A stretch of 64,000 nucleotides of DNA, taken from assembly GCA_963693365.1 (NCBI GenBank), contig CAVNZM010000001.1:9796001-9860000 (forward strand), given 5' to 3'. Position 1 is the first letter of the stretch. Each line of letters starts with the position of its first letter. Of the stretch, positions 35,349-45,833 are shown in pieces. Below the pieces are notes generated by a model. That model was not told the DNA's origin. It saw nothing but the letters and a program-made list of their open reading frames with translations, and ran no database searches. Source of the DNA: Amoebidium appalachense (taxonomy: Eukaryota > Ichthyosporea). Made by a program: the position numbers and the translations under genes.

Positions 35349-36448
35349 ATGACTCTTCTTTCCAGCCAGCTCTTGAGGCCCGTTCGCCAGGCGTGCCTCG
35401 CACCAGTTTTCACACAGTAAGTTCCTGCGGTTTCCTTGTGTACTTTCCTGTACCACCTGCCTGTGACTATTTTTGATCTGGGGGGGAAGGAGAACGATGA
35501 AGCCGAGAGAAGGAGGGGTTGTCTGATTTGGGGTTGGGGGGGGGGGGGGGGGGGGGGTGGGGGGGGGGGTAAGCGGGTTGATCGTAGCCAAGACCGTTCG
35601 ACAATCAAAAATGAGAGGAGGCTAGGTGTCAAAGGGGACTCCTTATTGTGTGTTTCGTTTTCCCTTTGCCTGTCCACACCGGCCGCCCATCCTACACACA
35701 CACACGTGTACACGCGAAGGCACATTCATTCTTACCTTTTACCTGGCCTCTTGTATTACCCTTCTTGTGCCTTTATACACTGTTTCGTTCATGTTTCTTG
35801 GTATTTACCCTGCCCGTGTTGCCTCACACATCCTCCCCCCTTCCGCCTTCTCTCTTCCGGTCGTCTCTCTCTCTCCTTTCTCTCTCTCCCTCTCTCTCTA
35901 TCTCTTCCTCCCTCCCGCCCTCACTCCCTCTCTCCCCCCTCTCTGCCCACCCCCCCAGCTTTCTTCTTTCCCCTCCCCCCACCCTCCCTCTCCCCCCCCC
36001 CCCCCCCCCCTAACTTCTTCCTTCACTCTCTCCCTCCCTATCTTCCTCCCCCCCCCCCCCTTCCTCCCCACTCCCTTCCCCCCCGCCCCCGCCGGCCGCT
36101 TCCTCCCTCCCCCTTCTCGTATGTTGCATTTTCAGCCGCACACCCCCGGAGATTTTTCTCACTTCCTCACCATCCTCCTGCGCTCTCCCCACTTCCCTCC
36201 CCGTCCCCTTTCATCTCCCTTTTCTCGTCTCTCTCTCTCTCCCTCCCTCCCTCCCTCCCTCCCTCCCTCCCTCCCTCCCTCCCTCCCTCCCTCCCTCCCT
36301 CCCTCCCTCTCTCTCCTTCCCCGCCCCCCCTGCCCCCCCTCTCTCTCTCTTGTCCGTTTGCACTCTACACTGTTGTCCGTTATCAAAGTGTACTTAAAAT
36401 TACTCTATTAAGAAACATTTTATCCCCTCCCCTCCCTCCCCCCCCCCC

Positions 36449-36479
<31 letters not shown>

Positions 36480-37468
36480 ATCCCTTTCACGTATGACTCC
36501 CCTTTGCCTCTGGATTCTTTCTAGCTCACTCAGAACCTTATGTCCGTTAATCAAATACGTCTTTTACAGCCCCCACCTCTCTCAACCCCTCCCTTCCTCC
36601 CCCCCCCCCCCCCCCCCCCTTCGCCGTGCACTTTCAACCCCCCACCCCCCCCACCCCCATCCTTCATTTACCAAAAAATGGACCGTTCATTCCATTCCCA
36701 GTCCCGTACAAGTAGATCCCCCCCCCCCCCCCCCCCCCTCTTTCTCCACTTCATCCTCTCCCCATTCACCACCCAATGATGCAATGCATTTTCGATCTCT
36801 TGTTCACCCACCCGCCTCTATGCTTCCCCTACGTCTGAGAGCGGTTATCTCTCCCTCGCTCCTTCCTGTCCCCGTATGCCTCCCTTCCTCCTTCCTGTCT
36901 CCGTATGCCTCCCTCCCTCCTTCCTGTCTCCGTATCCCTCCCTCCCTCCTTCCTGTCTCCGTATCCCTCCCTCCCTCCTTCCTGTCTCCGTATCCCTCCC
37001 TCCCTCCTTCCTTCCTGTCTCCGTATCCCTCCCTGCCTCCTTCCTGTCTCCGCATCCCTCCCTCCCTCCCTCCGTGTCTCCGTATCCCTCCCTCCCTCCG
37101 TCCTGTCTCCGTATTCCTCCCTCCCTCCCTCCTGTCTCCGTATCCCTCCCTCCCTCCTTCCTGTCTCCGTATCCCTTCCTCCCTCCTTCCTGTCTCCGTA
37201 TCCCTCCCTTTCTCCCTCCTGTCTCCGTATCCCTCGCTCCCTCCTTCCTGTTCCGTATCCCTCCCTCCGTCCGTCCTGTGTGTTTCGCACCGACCTCCTC
37301 CCTGTTTCTCCCTCCCTTCTTCCTGTCTCTTTTCTCAATGAAAGTTAGAGAGAGAAAGAAAAAAAGGTATATCCCCCCCCCCCTCCCCCCCCGGTGCGCA
37401 TACACGCACACACCCCTCCTTTCCCCTTTTCCACCACGGCCATTTAGCATGGTACACACATGCGCGCG

Positions 37469-37545
<77 letters not shown>

Positions 37546-37781
37546 CATCAACCAACCACCACCATTACTCGCTTTTCTTATCACTCCTCCCCCCTCCCAC
37601 CCCCTCCTCCCCTTCCCCTACCATTACCCGCTCCCCCCCCCCCCCCCCCCCCCCCGCTCGAGGATGGGCTCTGCTTATTATGCATACTCTTTATGTATGG
37701 CTCGCATTCTGCATCGTGTTATCCGTTTGTTCTTGTGTACTTCGTACTTTTTGACGCATTCAAACCCCCCCCCCCCCCCTC

Positions 37782-37832
<51 letters not shown>

Positions 37833-37973
37833 CCACCACCGCCAGCACCACTCCACCCCCGAGGATAGGCTCTGCTTATCATACATACTCGTTGTGTGGT
37901 TTCCCTCTCACTCTGCATTATGTTGTCCTTTATGATTGTGTACTTCGTACTCTATAACACAATTTCTAACCCC

Positions 37974-38050
<77 letters not shown>

Positions 38051-38658
38051 ACCACCATCCCCTCCCCCTTTCCCCCTTCCCCCCATCCCTTTCCTCTCCT
38101 CCCTCCCCCCCCCCCCCCCCCCCACCTTCCATATATAGGTACCAGTCACGTGGTTACCAAAAAGGGATCCACCCGCGGCTGTACGATGTGAGGGTGGTGA
38201 ACCAGGATGGCTCGACGTATATGGTCAAGTCGACACTCAACCTCGGCATCTACTATCTTGCTGATGGTATATATATCGAGCTCCCCCCCCCCCCTCCCCC
38301 CCCCCTCCCCTCCCCTCCCCTCTCCCTCCCTCCCTCCCTCCCTCCGCTCCCCTTCCCACACACACACACACACACACACACACCACCCGGTGGGGCTTTC
38401 ATTTTGCGTGTTCTTGGTAACCTTTCCCCCCCTCCCCCTCCCCTCCCCCATCCTCCCCCCCGCAAACACACGCACTCACATCCCCCCCCCCCCCCCCCCC
38501 CCCCCCGGAAAAAAAATCATAGTATACAAACTGGTGCACACACCCCATGTTATGCATTCCTGCGCCTTGCCTCCTCCCCGGATGCATATCTATTCTTTGT
38601 GTATGCTTGAAATATTTGTGTTGTCCGTTATGAATGTGTAACTTCATATTCAGGACAC

Positions 38659-38694
<36 letters not shown>

Positions 38695-38935
38695 CCACCA
38701 CCACCACCACCACCACCACCACCACCACCACCACCACCACTACCACCACCACCACCACCACTACCACCACCACCTTTCTACAGACACCCACACACCCACA
38801 CATGCGTGCGCGCAAAAGGGATGAAAGTACCGCGCTTGAAAGACTAAGGAGCGTTGAAACCGATTTTTGTGCAGACTATGATGATGGGTTTCGGGGTCAA
38901 ATATCCCTTGCCTGCTCATTGTTAGGTTTCTTTTT

Positions 38936-38966
<31 letters not shown>

Positions 38967-39575
38967 GGGGGGATGGTTTCTGTCGTCGTTTAGCCCTGGT
39001 GGGCGTGACAAGGGTAGGGGTAGGGGCAGGACGGGAGGGGGAACAGAGAAAAGCAGCCCCCCCCCCCCCCTCCCCACTCGGGGAATGGGCTCTGCTGATG
39101 TTGAATACTTGGATGTTCGCCTTTGCATGTGTCCTGTACTGTGTTTCACATCGTGTATATCGTGCCGTTTTCCGCATTCTACCCCCCCCCCCCCCCCCCC
39201 CCCCCCCCCACCCACCCACCTTGCCCGCCCCCTGCAGTCATGTTTACAAATACTACATATATCTGTTCATTTCAAACAAAGAAGAGAACCCAAACGAAGA
39301 TTTATATTCCTCCTTTAACCCTCCATATAACACTCTGCGCCCAATGCCTCCCACCAGAATCCAAGCACCTGCCCTCGTGGAAGAAACCAGAAGTCGACCC
39401 GAACATGAGGGACAAGTCCGGATCGGTGGATCGATTCCTTTCCAAATATGGCGACCTCGGAGATCTCTTTGGCACGGGCGATGTTGACGTCACGGAAGCG
39501 GCGGCGGCGGCGGCGGCGGCGGCACCGACCCCTGCGGCTCCCACGGGGAAAAAGGCAGGAAAGGGAAAGAAATAA
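35349..39575 (+). CDS. bL31m: Mitochondrial large-subunit ribosomal protein bL31, three exons
   Basis: Exons 35349-35416 (donor GTAAGT), 38139-38266 (acceptor ATATATAG) and 39358-39575 (acceptor CCACCAG) join in phase to 137 residues. Exon 1 encodes an Arg/Ser/Leu-rich, acid-free N-terminus typical of a mitochondrial presequence. Exon 2 has KGIHPRLYDVRV and DGSTYMVKSTL. Exon 3 has HLPSW and then GSVDRFLSKYGDL. This fits the bL31 pattern (KGIHP at the start, a short beta domain, a G-x-V-x-R-F end). No zinc cysteines are present, as in mitochondrial forms. The C-terminus continues with nine GCG codons (polyalanine) and a lysine-rich end. Intron 1, about 2.7 kb, is full of repeats. The function would be mitochondrial translation. 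Assignment is by motif only. Confidence 0.75.
36860..37270 (+). repeat. 29-bp C/T-rich minisatellite
   Basis: Roughly fourteen units built on TTCCTGTCTCCGTATCCC plus CCTCCCTCC repeat with a 29-base spacing (for example GTCTCCGTAT near 36897, 36926, 36955 and 36984). A CCCT array lies just upstream near 36238-36308. It sits in bL31m intron 1. Confidence 0.9.
37471..37543 (+). repeat. (CA)n microsatellite
   Basis: A pure CA tract of about 72 bases within bL31m intron 1. Confidence 0.9.
37664..37980 (+). repeat. Two dispersed-repeat copies, each ending in poly-C
   Basis: Copy one (about 37664-37783) reads GGATGGGCTCTGCTTATTAT, then a GTGTACTTCGTACT block, then GCATTCAAACCCCC. Copy two (about 37859-38005) reads GGATAGGCTCTGCTTATCAT, then GTGTACTTCGTACTCT, then a C-run and an A-run. 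The order of blocks is the same as in the 453-bp unit read in reverse. Both lie in bL31m intron 1. Confidence 0.75.
38545..38690 (+). repeat. Dispersed-repeat copy ending in poly-C and (CCA)n
   Basis: The TTGTGTTGTCCGTTATGAAT block and a GTGTAACTTCATATTC block precede a C-run. A (CCA)n array follows at about 38694-38774. It lies in bL31m intron 2. Confidence 0.6.
39085..39208 (+). repeat. Dispersed-repeat copy ending in poly-C
   Basis: GGGCTCTGCTGATGTTGAAT, CTTTGCATGTGTCCT and TTCCGCATTC follow the same order as in the 433-bp unit at 11.9-12.4 kb, then a C-run begins. It lies in bL31m intron 2. Confidence 0.75.
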
Positions 39576-39625
39576 TATGTGGATTTAAATCTTCGTACAT
39601 TTATTTGGTTTTGTCCTCCCCGCCC

Positions 39626-39658
<33 letters not shown>

Positions 39659-39667
39659 TTCTTTCTT

Positions 39668-39703
<36 letters not shown>

Positions 39704-40540
39704 ACCCCAATTCATTTCCTGTAGTTTTTAGTTTCTCACGTGACACCTGTTCTTGTCGTTGATTGTGTCCACGGGTTTTCCTTTTCTCTTTCCTTCTGTT
39801 TTTGCTTGTAACTCCTCGCCCTAGTTCTTGCTGGGCTTGTTGTGGGAGGGAGTGGGGCATAGATATCGATAGACGAAGAGTTTGTGCCCGTTTTTCAACG
39901 GTGGAAGGACAAGAAAAAAGCTCACATGATTAACGCCTTTTGCGGAGTTGGAGTCCCGGATGTTACAGTCTTCTTGATGTGCGTGCCGTGTTAACGTTCT
40001 GCTGGTCGTTCCCATGAGTTGATGAGTGTCTGAGTGTATATGTATTTTATTTCACATCGAAGAAGCTTCTAGTCTTGTCCAGTAGCACAGTCTAAATACG
40101 GTAAGTTTGGTTCACGTTAAAACCAAACATGTGTTTTCTGGTACTATGATAATGTGTCACAATGTGTCGTTGCATTGGGTTGCTGTGTGCCCTGGTGGCA
40201 ACTGTTACAACAGCACCAAAATAGGCAATACTATGAATCAGAGAATCACAAGGCTTAGCGAAAATTTCAATTTGCAATGACAACAGTGACACCTTGCATG
40301 AGTCACCGATGTGTACGCAAACGTACGTTCCTACCGTTAATTGGTAGTGCTTCAACACATGTGCTATCGGTGTAACAGTTGGTGTGTAAGCACTGTTCAT
40401 AATTGTTGGTGGACACTTAGAATGGCAATCGTTCGATCAATACACATAACAAGCTTTTTTTTGAAGCACTTGTTGACATTAATATTGACAAAATCGCAGA
40501 GCTCGGTTGGTAGTTTTGTTTCCGTCCACCAAACAAGCCC

Positions 40541-40577
<37 letters not shown>

Positions 40578-41088
40578 TCCCCCCTCCCGAGACTCCCCCC
40601 GGCACAAGCACGTGCACACACACACATGTACACACCCACACACGCACACAACAGCTCATGTTACAACGTGTGACGTACACAGACATACGTCCATCCTTGT
40701 CGCCATTTCCCTTTACATTTTGTGCGTGACTTTGAACCATCGAACGCACCTCGTTTGAGATAAACCGCGCTTTAGCTTTTTATCTGCGAACGGATCGGTC
40801 AGATTGGATCACATTTAAGCCAATCACTTGAAGCGACCAAAAACCTTTTACGCCGGGCGGGAGCCGTGCATGAGCCATGCGGGGCGCCGGCGGACTGGCG
40901 ACTCGGCGGTTGTACGTGCAGGTGCGATCACGGCCAAGGTGCAAGGTTATCGACAATATATCGTAGGTAAAGGGGCTCGCTACACAACAACATAGAAGGT
41001 TCGTTTACAAATTTTATAATGACTTTATTGATTTGCTCAGCAAAATAGAAGCCATCGATATATCACCGATATCAAAATACAAAAGCCC
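39576..41088. other. Spacer, no gene seen
   Basis: A C-run followed by a T-run (39626-39700), a second C-run near 40543-40574 and otherwise unique DNA. No exon or RNA gene was recognised. Confidence 0.5.
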
Positions 41089-41888
41089 TCACTCTCGGAT
41101 ACGGAGGAGATAACGACTTAAATAATCATACACCCTAGAAAACTCGTTAAACTTACCGTGGTTCAACAGATAGTCAATAGACGTAATTGTATCAGGATTA
41201 TCTAAATAAGCCAGTCTTCTAATTTCTAACGGAATAATCTGAGATAAATAAATACATCTATAGATTTTATTTAAGTGTTTACGAAAAAAAGGTTCTGTAC
41301 AAAAGTGGCACAAACATTTATGGAAACAAAGGTTACAGCGCCAAAATAAACATTTCCAAGCAATATCACAAAGAGGGGTTAGAATTGCAAAATTGGTAAG
41401 TGTGGTAGGTTTACGAGAGGAAGGATAAATATAAGTAGCTAATTTACACAACGATTGTAAAGAAAATAGACGAGTCTCTAATATAAAAAGAAGCACAGGC
41501 TCAAGAGCCCTACCATGATACTCTATATCACAACGATGAAGCAAAGGATATCGAGTATGAAACCAAGTAACATACTGCTGATAACTAGTAGAAGAAAAAA
41601 ATAAAGTAAGTATTAAAAAGGATATCTCGGAATGGGAGAGAGATTGGGGATAGGACATTTCGCACGAACATCAGAAATGCCAGGAACAGGTGCTAAAGAA
41701 GGAAAGAGTTGCAACAAAGGATGATAAGAAGGAAGCCTAACCAAATGAAAACAAAAGCGAAGTCCTAATTCATTCATACGCTGGCGCGCCTGAGGGAGAC
41801 CAAAAACACTCAGCAAGGGAGCCGCCAAAGGATGCCTACGCGAGGTTCGAGAAATAAACTGGATGAATTCACGCTGAAAGGCTGGCAC
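41089..41888 (-). pseudogene. Decayed LINE 3' fragment
   Basis: Two overlapping minus-strand frames (41888-41613 and 41658-41089) contain blocks similar to the part of the LINE at 49-52 kb downstream of its RT. FISRTS, then SVFGLPQAR, then LPSYHPL match FLSNNC, SIYGLVPIAAR and LPSHPL in the same order. The second frame has a Cys-rich cluster (CNLCFHKCLCHFC) and a C-terminal end that parallels the other LINE's last residues. One frameshift separates the frames. The endonuclease and RT are absent, as expected for a 5'-truncated copy. Confidence 0.65.
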
Positions 41889-41937
41889 GTACTGACGGTG
41901 CCTGGGCTGCTATGAACTTGCCGTTCTATTTTCCTTA

Positions 41938-42130
41938 GGGCCTGTTTGGTAGCGCGCTAAATACGGTTTTTTATCGTATTCGTATTTAGGGCCTAAATAC
42001 GTATACGATCGATCCCGTGGCATGCCAAACACGCCGCGGGCTTTTATTTTTTGTAAATACGATAGGAATCGCTTTTATATCGTATTTACGAATGATCACC
42101 TCCGGAGGTGATTTTCGTAAATACGATATA
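41938..42130. repeat. Palindrome-rich block with long hairpin
   Basis: Positions 42076-42130 form a near-perfect inverted repeat: TATATCGTATTTACG pairs with CGTAAATACGATATA, and CACCTCC with GGAGGTG at the centre. GGGCCTGTTTGG at 41938 has an inverted partner, CCAAACACGCC, at 42025. CGTATTTA-type words recur throughout. It resembles a small palindromic or MITE-derived element next to the LINE relic. No target duplication was established. Confidence 0.6.
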
Positions 42131-42766
42131 GGAAATTAGCCAATCAGAGCCTTTCGCATCATTTATTGGCTATCAGCTAGCCAATGGTACAGCGTATTAC
42201 TAAGCCGCGGAGGGCACATTTTTACTACGTAGCTACATTACGCATGCCGGCGCATGCACGTGAACAATATCACTGTTAAAAAGAAGGTCGGTGTCATACA
42301 CGTCATTTTGTGTACATGCTCAGTTATAATTGGCACATGAATTTGGGCTGCACAGGTACTTAGTAAGACAGAGGACGAGGAACCCTACACGGTGCATGAT
42401 CACAAGCTCTAGACTGTGTATATATATATGCCAAAATCATCATTGAAACAATACTGGACTCCAATATATGCATTAATAAAAACAATCAAACTTGAATGTA
42501 CATGTACAAACTCGGTGACATGCCAGGCACCACGAGTACTGCATAGACAAGGACAAGTTTTAACACTCACTTATGTACATGTATTCAGATATGTGGGGAA
42601 TGCTGCAGGGACGCACGTTGGTGACGTAAAACGAGGTCTCTAGCAAGGCTAGCCACCGCAATAACTGGCAGTATTCCTTCAATAACAGACATTCTAACCT
42701 ATTGTTAAACAGAGCAAGACCCACTGTCGGTGACTCGTTTTTGCCGTTCGCTGTAATACTGACTAC
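42131..42766. other. Flanking DNA, no gene seen
   Basis: Unique AT-rich sequence between the palindromic block and the gypsy LTR. No coding or repeat feature was recognised. The five bases adjoining the LTR (ACTAC) would be one half of its target duplication; the other half is outside the window. Confidence 0.5.
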
Positions 42767-43011
42767 TGTATGAGCGTGCTACTAGACACGCATGTAAGTG
42801 GGCAAGACAGGCAAAGGGGGACACGGACCTGTGCGTATGTGGCAGTCGCCTGTATTGCACACTTAGTAGCGCGAAGTAGACGTCAGACAAGACAGGGAGA
42901 GAAGGCCTAGGAATGAGGACGTGTGGCGGACTATATAGGCTAGATGGGGGGTCTATCAGGATGAGGGGGGCTCTAGTGTGCGGGGTATCTCCCGTATATC
43001 TCGCTCATACA
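42767..43011 (-). repeat. Candidate 3' LTR, 245 bp
   Basis: The segment is bounded by perfect 10-base inverted repeats (TGTATGAGCG at 42767-42776, CGCTCATACA at 43002-43011) with canonical TG...CA ends. On the minus strand it carries a TATATAG box near 42931-42937, placed as a promoter would be. A purine-rich tract adjoins the right end. The 5' LTR is not in the window, so identity between LTRs cannot be checked. Confidence 0.6.
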
Positions 43012-43022
43012 TCCCCCGGGCG
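43012..43022 (-). promoter_or_regulatory. Polypurine-tract-like primer for plus-strand synthesis
   Basis: The minus strand reads CGCCCGGGGGA immediately before the LTR. The same word recurs at about 43642-43652, just after the integrase stop codon, so there may be two such tracts. Confidence 0.45.
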
Positions 43023-43658
43023 TAGGTGAGCGCGTCCCGAGCTCATGCATTAATTAGAAAGGCAAAGCATGCATGTGGAAAGCAAGCAAGGGGAGTGTGC
43101 AGGGGGAGAGTGTGCAAGAGAGAGAAAAAAAAAAAGAAAAAAAAGAAATCCTGGCCAGCAGGAGGAGAGACACCGATGGGGGGTGTCGCGCATTGGTTGT
43201 GGCAAAGTCCCCAAATCCAACAACCTTTTTTCCGTCATGGGGCACTGCCACAGGCAGGGGACACCCCATGAGGCCCATCATATAACTTACATGATCTCTA
43301 AATACAGATTTAAATAATATAGGTATAAATATATATATATATATAAGGGCAACGGCTAGGATCACCATTGGCGGCGCGGTGCTCGATACTGCAAATCAAT
43401 CCATTGATTTTCTATTTGTGAATTTTTCGGCAAGTGGGGGAAAAAGACGAAACTGTAAGTGAATTATACAAGTCATATCTAGTATGTACATATGCGGCAA
43501 AAATGACAATAAAAGTAGCGTGTGCGTACTAGTGATAGACCTACATGCGCCCATACACATGTAAGTCGTTTCACTAATAGGTAGTGAGTGGTAAAAGGGC
43601 GGTTGGGAAGAAGATATACATGTGCCCATACACATGTACGTCATCCCCCGGGCGTTGT
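43023..43658 (-). other. Gypsy 3' untranslated internal region
   Basis: A non-coding stretch between the integrase stop and the LTR. It contains a GCCCATACACATGTA word twice (about 43550-43564 and 43624-43638) and a second polypurine-like word. Confidence 0.6.
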
Positions 43659-45833
43659 TTATCGCGGGGCGTAAAACGTCCAGTAATATCTCTCATCTAT
43701 TCGATTCTGGTTCAACGTGTAATGATCTCCATTAGGGGCGAGTGCACGGCCCGGGGCAAGCCAAGTGAAATTCTCGGGGGCATTTACGTGGCCATCATCA
43801 GCTTCATGTGGGGGGCGGGGAGAGCGAATGGGTGAAGGAGATCTGGGTGGCGGTGAGGGGAAGCGAATAACTTCTCGGCGTGCACGTTTATTTTGCCTAG
43901 GGGGTGTGGGCGATCGGGGTGCAGCGGGTGGTGGCGGGGAAGGTGCAGGATGCGGGGTAGGTGGCCGAAACTCGGCATCCTCAGGCAGATCTTCCTCCTG
44001 TATCGGTTGTGCGTATGCCTGGGCATCGATGCGTACAGCTTCAGCCTGTGCGTGCTGTATGTGTGGGGCGGCTTGTGGGTCGGGTTGTATCGGAATAGCG
44101 GGCTCGGGAGGCAAAGTATCTTCAAGCGGGCGTGCGGAACGTTGCACGTACGGTTTCAGACGATCATGGTGTATGGGGTAGTTAGTAACTTTGCCTCTCG
44201 GTGTGATTAACTGATAGGCGTGTGCGGTACCTGGCCACAAGCGACCTACTCGGTAGGGTCCTTGCCAGTGGTGTGAGAGCTTGCCCGAGCGATAAAGTTT
44301 GGAGGCAGGAGTGTATACCCACACGCGTGTGCCCGGTGTGTAGAGGCGGGGCGGTTGCGTGCGTGTGCGGTCAGCATACTCTTTCTGCTTTGCGCGACTT
44401 TGCCGTAAATTCTCTTGTGCTTGCGCGCGTGCATATTGCAACTTGGTGAGCATTTGTTCGACATATGTTTCTTCGATGAGTCTCTCAGCAGCAGGGTCAG
44501 CAAACGGTAAATCTGTAGGTATGCGAGGGTCGAATCCGTACAACAAAAAGGCAGGTGTGTTACCACGGCTGGCATTCAGCGAAGTGCGGAGCGCAAAAAG
44601 GGTGGTAGGTAAATAAATATCCCAGTCCATTTGGTGTGAAGAAACATACATTTTTAGCACATCAATAATGTCTCGGTTGATTTTCTCCACAAGGCCGTTG
44701 GATGCGTGGTGGTAGGGAGGGAGCACAATGCGATCGATATTCAGGAGGCGGCATACGTCAGTCAGTACTTGGCCGGTAAAAATACGTTCTGTGTCGCACA
44801 GTATTTTTTTCGGAAAGCCGTATCTGCAGAATATATTATCAATTAGGCAGCGTGCGAGTACATCAGATGCTTTCGATGGCAAGGCAAATGCTTCAACATA
44901 GCAGGTAAGGTTATCGACCACCACAAGTATGCATGTGTTTTTATTGAACGATTCCTTATTTGGGAAAAGTATGTCCAGCGATAATTCTTCAAACGGCTGG
45001 GCAGGTAGGCGGGATTGAAAAGGTGCAGTGGGATTTACACGTGGTCTGCGTGCACCGTGGCATGTATTGCAGGAGGCGACATAGTGTTTGGTATCTGCGT
45101 ACATATTTGGCCAATAGAAACGCTCGCATAACTTGTGGTAAGTTTTCGAAAAGCCGAGGTGGCCACCAAAGACATCATCGTGGCATGCTCTGAGCGCATC
45201 TTTCTTAAATCCTTTGGGCACAACAATTCGAAATTGAAGGTTATTCTTAAAGCCGGGGCGTGTGGGCATATTCACCTTGTATAACGTATCGTTTTCGTAT
45301 ATGTATTGGTCTCGCTCGAGCACAATGCGCCTTGCTAACTGTTCATTTTCCTCAGGCAGTATATCATGTAGCAAGTAATTGATGATTGGCTTAATATCAG
45401 GGTCTTGCTGCTGCGCTTCTTTAAGTGCAGTCGGGTCAATCACTGTGTAGGAGGGAATAATTGCAGCAATTGTGTGTTCACGTGTGGGGTGTACGGGCGG
45501 GATATATGTGTGGGTTTCTGCGGTGAGCGTAGCATCCGAAGGTGCAGCAGTGAGATCGGGGAGATCCGGTTCCGGCCATTCAGAAGGGAAACCATTTAGC
45601 GGGGTGGGCATGGGTGAATTTGGCGGGGCAGGTGGGCACGTAGGTGAGGGTGGGCAGTGGGGTACAGAGGCGGCAATCACATTCGGTGCGGCTGTTGCAA
45701 CGTGAGTGGGTGGGGGCGGTTGGGGGGGGGTGGGTGGGTGCTGTGGGTACGGCAGCGGGAAATTTTGATTGTCGAGAGAGTGCGTCTGGTACCACATGTA
45801 GGCGACCCGGGCGGTGCACAATATCAAAGTCAT
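43659..45833 (-). CDS. Gypsy integrase (3' part of Pol)
   Basis: The 724-codon frame begins as a proline-rich spacer overlapping the end of the RNase H frame. It then has the zinc-binding HHCC set (His218, His225, Cys255, Cys258). The catalytic core has Asp287 (SLDIL), Asp347 and Glu383, with 35 residues between the last two as expected for DD35E integrases. A GPY/F module follows at about 521-562 (HHWQGPYRVG). The long C-terminal tail is rich in Pro, Ser and Arg. The usual S-D-x-G after the second Asp is replaced by CDTER. The true protein should be fused to RT; the frame changes in or near a G/C homopolymer around 45721-45730. The enzyme inserts the cDNA into the host genome. Confidence 0.9.
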   Translation of the reverse strand: MTLILCTARVAYMWYQTHSLDNQNFPLPYPQHPPTPPQPPPPTHVATAAPNVIAASVPHCPPSPTCPPAPPNSPMPTPLNGFPSEWPEPDLPDLTAAPSDATLTAETHTYIPPVHPTREHTIAAIIPSYTVIDPTALKEAQQQDPDIKPIINYLLHDILPEENEQLARRIVLERDQYIYENDTLYKVNMPTRPGFKNNLQFRIVVPKGFKKDALRACHDDVFGGHLGFSKTYHKLCERFYWPNMYADTKHYVASCNTCHGARRPRVNPTAPFQSRLPAQPFEELSLDILFPNKESFNKNTCILVVVDNLTCYVEAFALPSKASDVLARCLIDNIFCRYGFPKKILCDTERIFTGQVLTDVCRLLNIDRIVLPPYHHASNGLVEKINRDIIDVLKMYVSSHQMDWDIYLPTTLFALRTSLNASRGNTPAFLLYGFDPRIPTDLPFADPAAERLIEETYVEQMLTKLQYARAQAQENLRQSRAKQKEYADRTRTQPPRLYTPGTRVWVYTPASKLYRSGKLSHHWQGPYRVGRLWPGTAHAYQLITPRGKVTNYPIHHDRLKPYVQRSARPLEDTLPPEPAIPIQPDPQAAPHIQHAQAEAVRIDAQAYAQPIQEEDLPEDAEFRPPTPHPAPSPPPPAAPRSPTPPRQNKRARREVIRFPSPPPRSPSPIRSPRPPHEADDGHVNAPENFTWLAPGRALAPNGDHYTLNQNRIDERYYWTFYAPR

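Noticed and set aside
35128-35403. Minus-strand frame of about 90 codons opposite bL31m exon 1
   Set aside because: It is antisense to a well-phased first exon with a presequence and has no splice or start support.
44181-45657. Plus-strand frames opposite integrase and RT
   Set aside because: They are antisense shadows of clearly recognisable gypsy enzymes.
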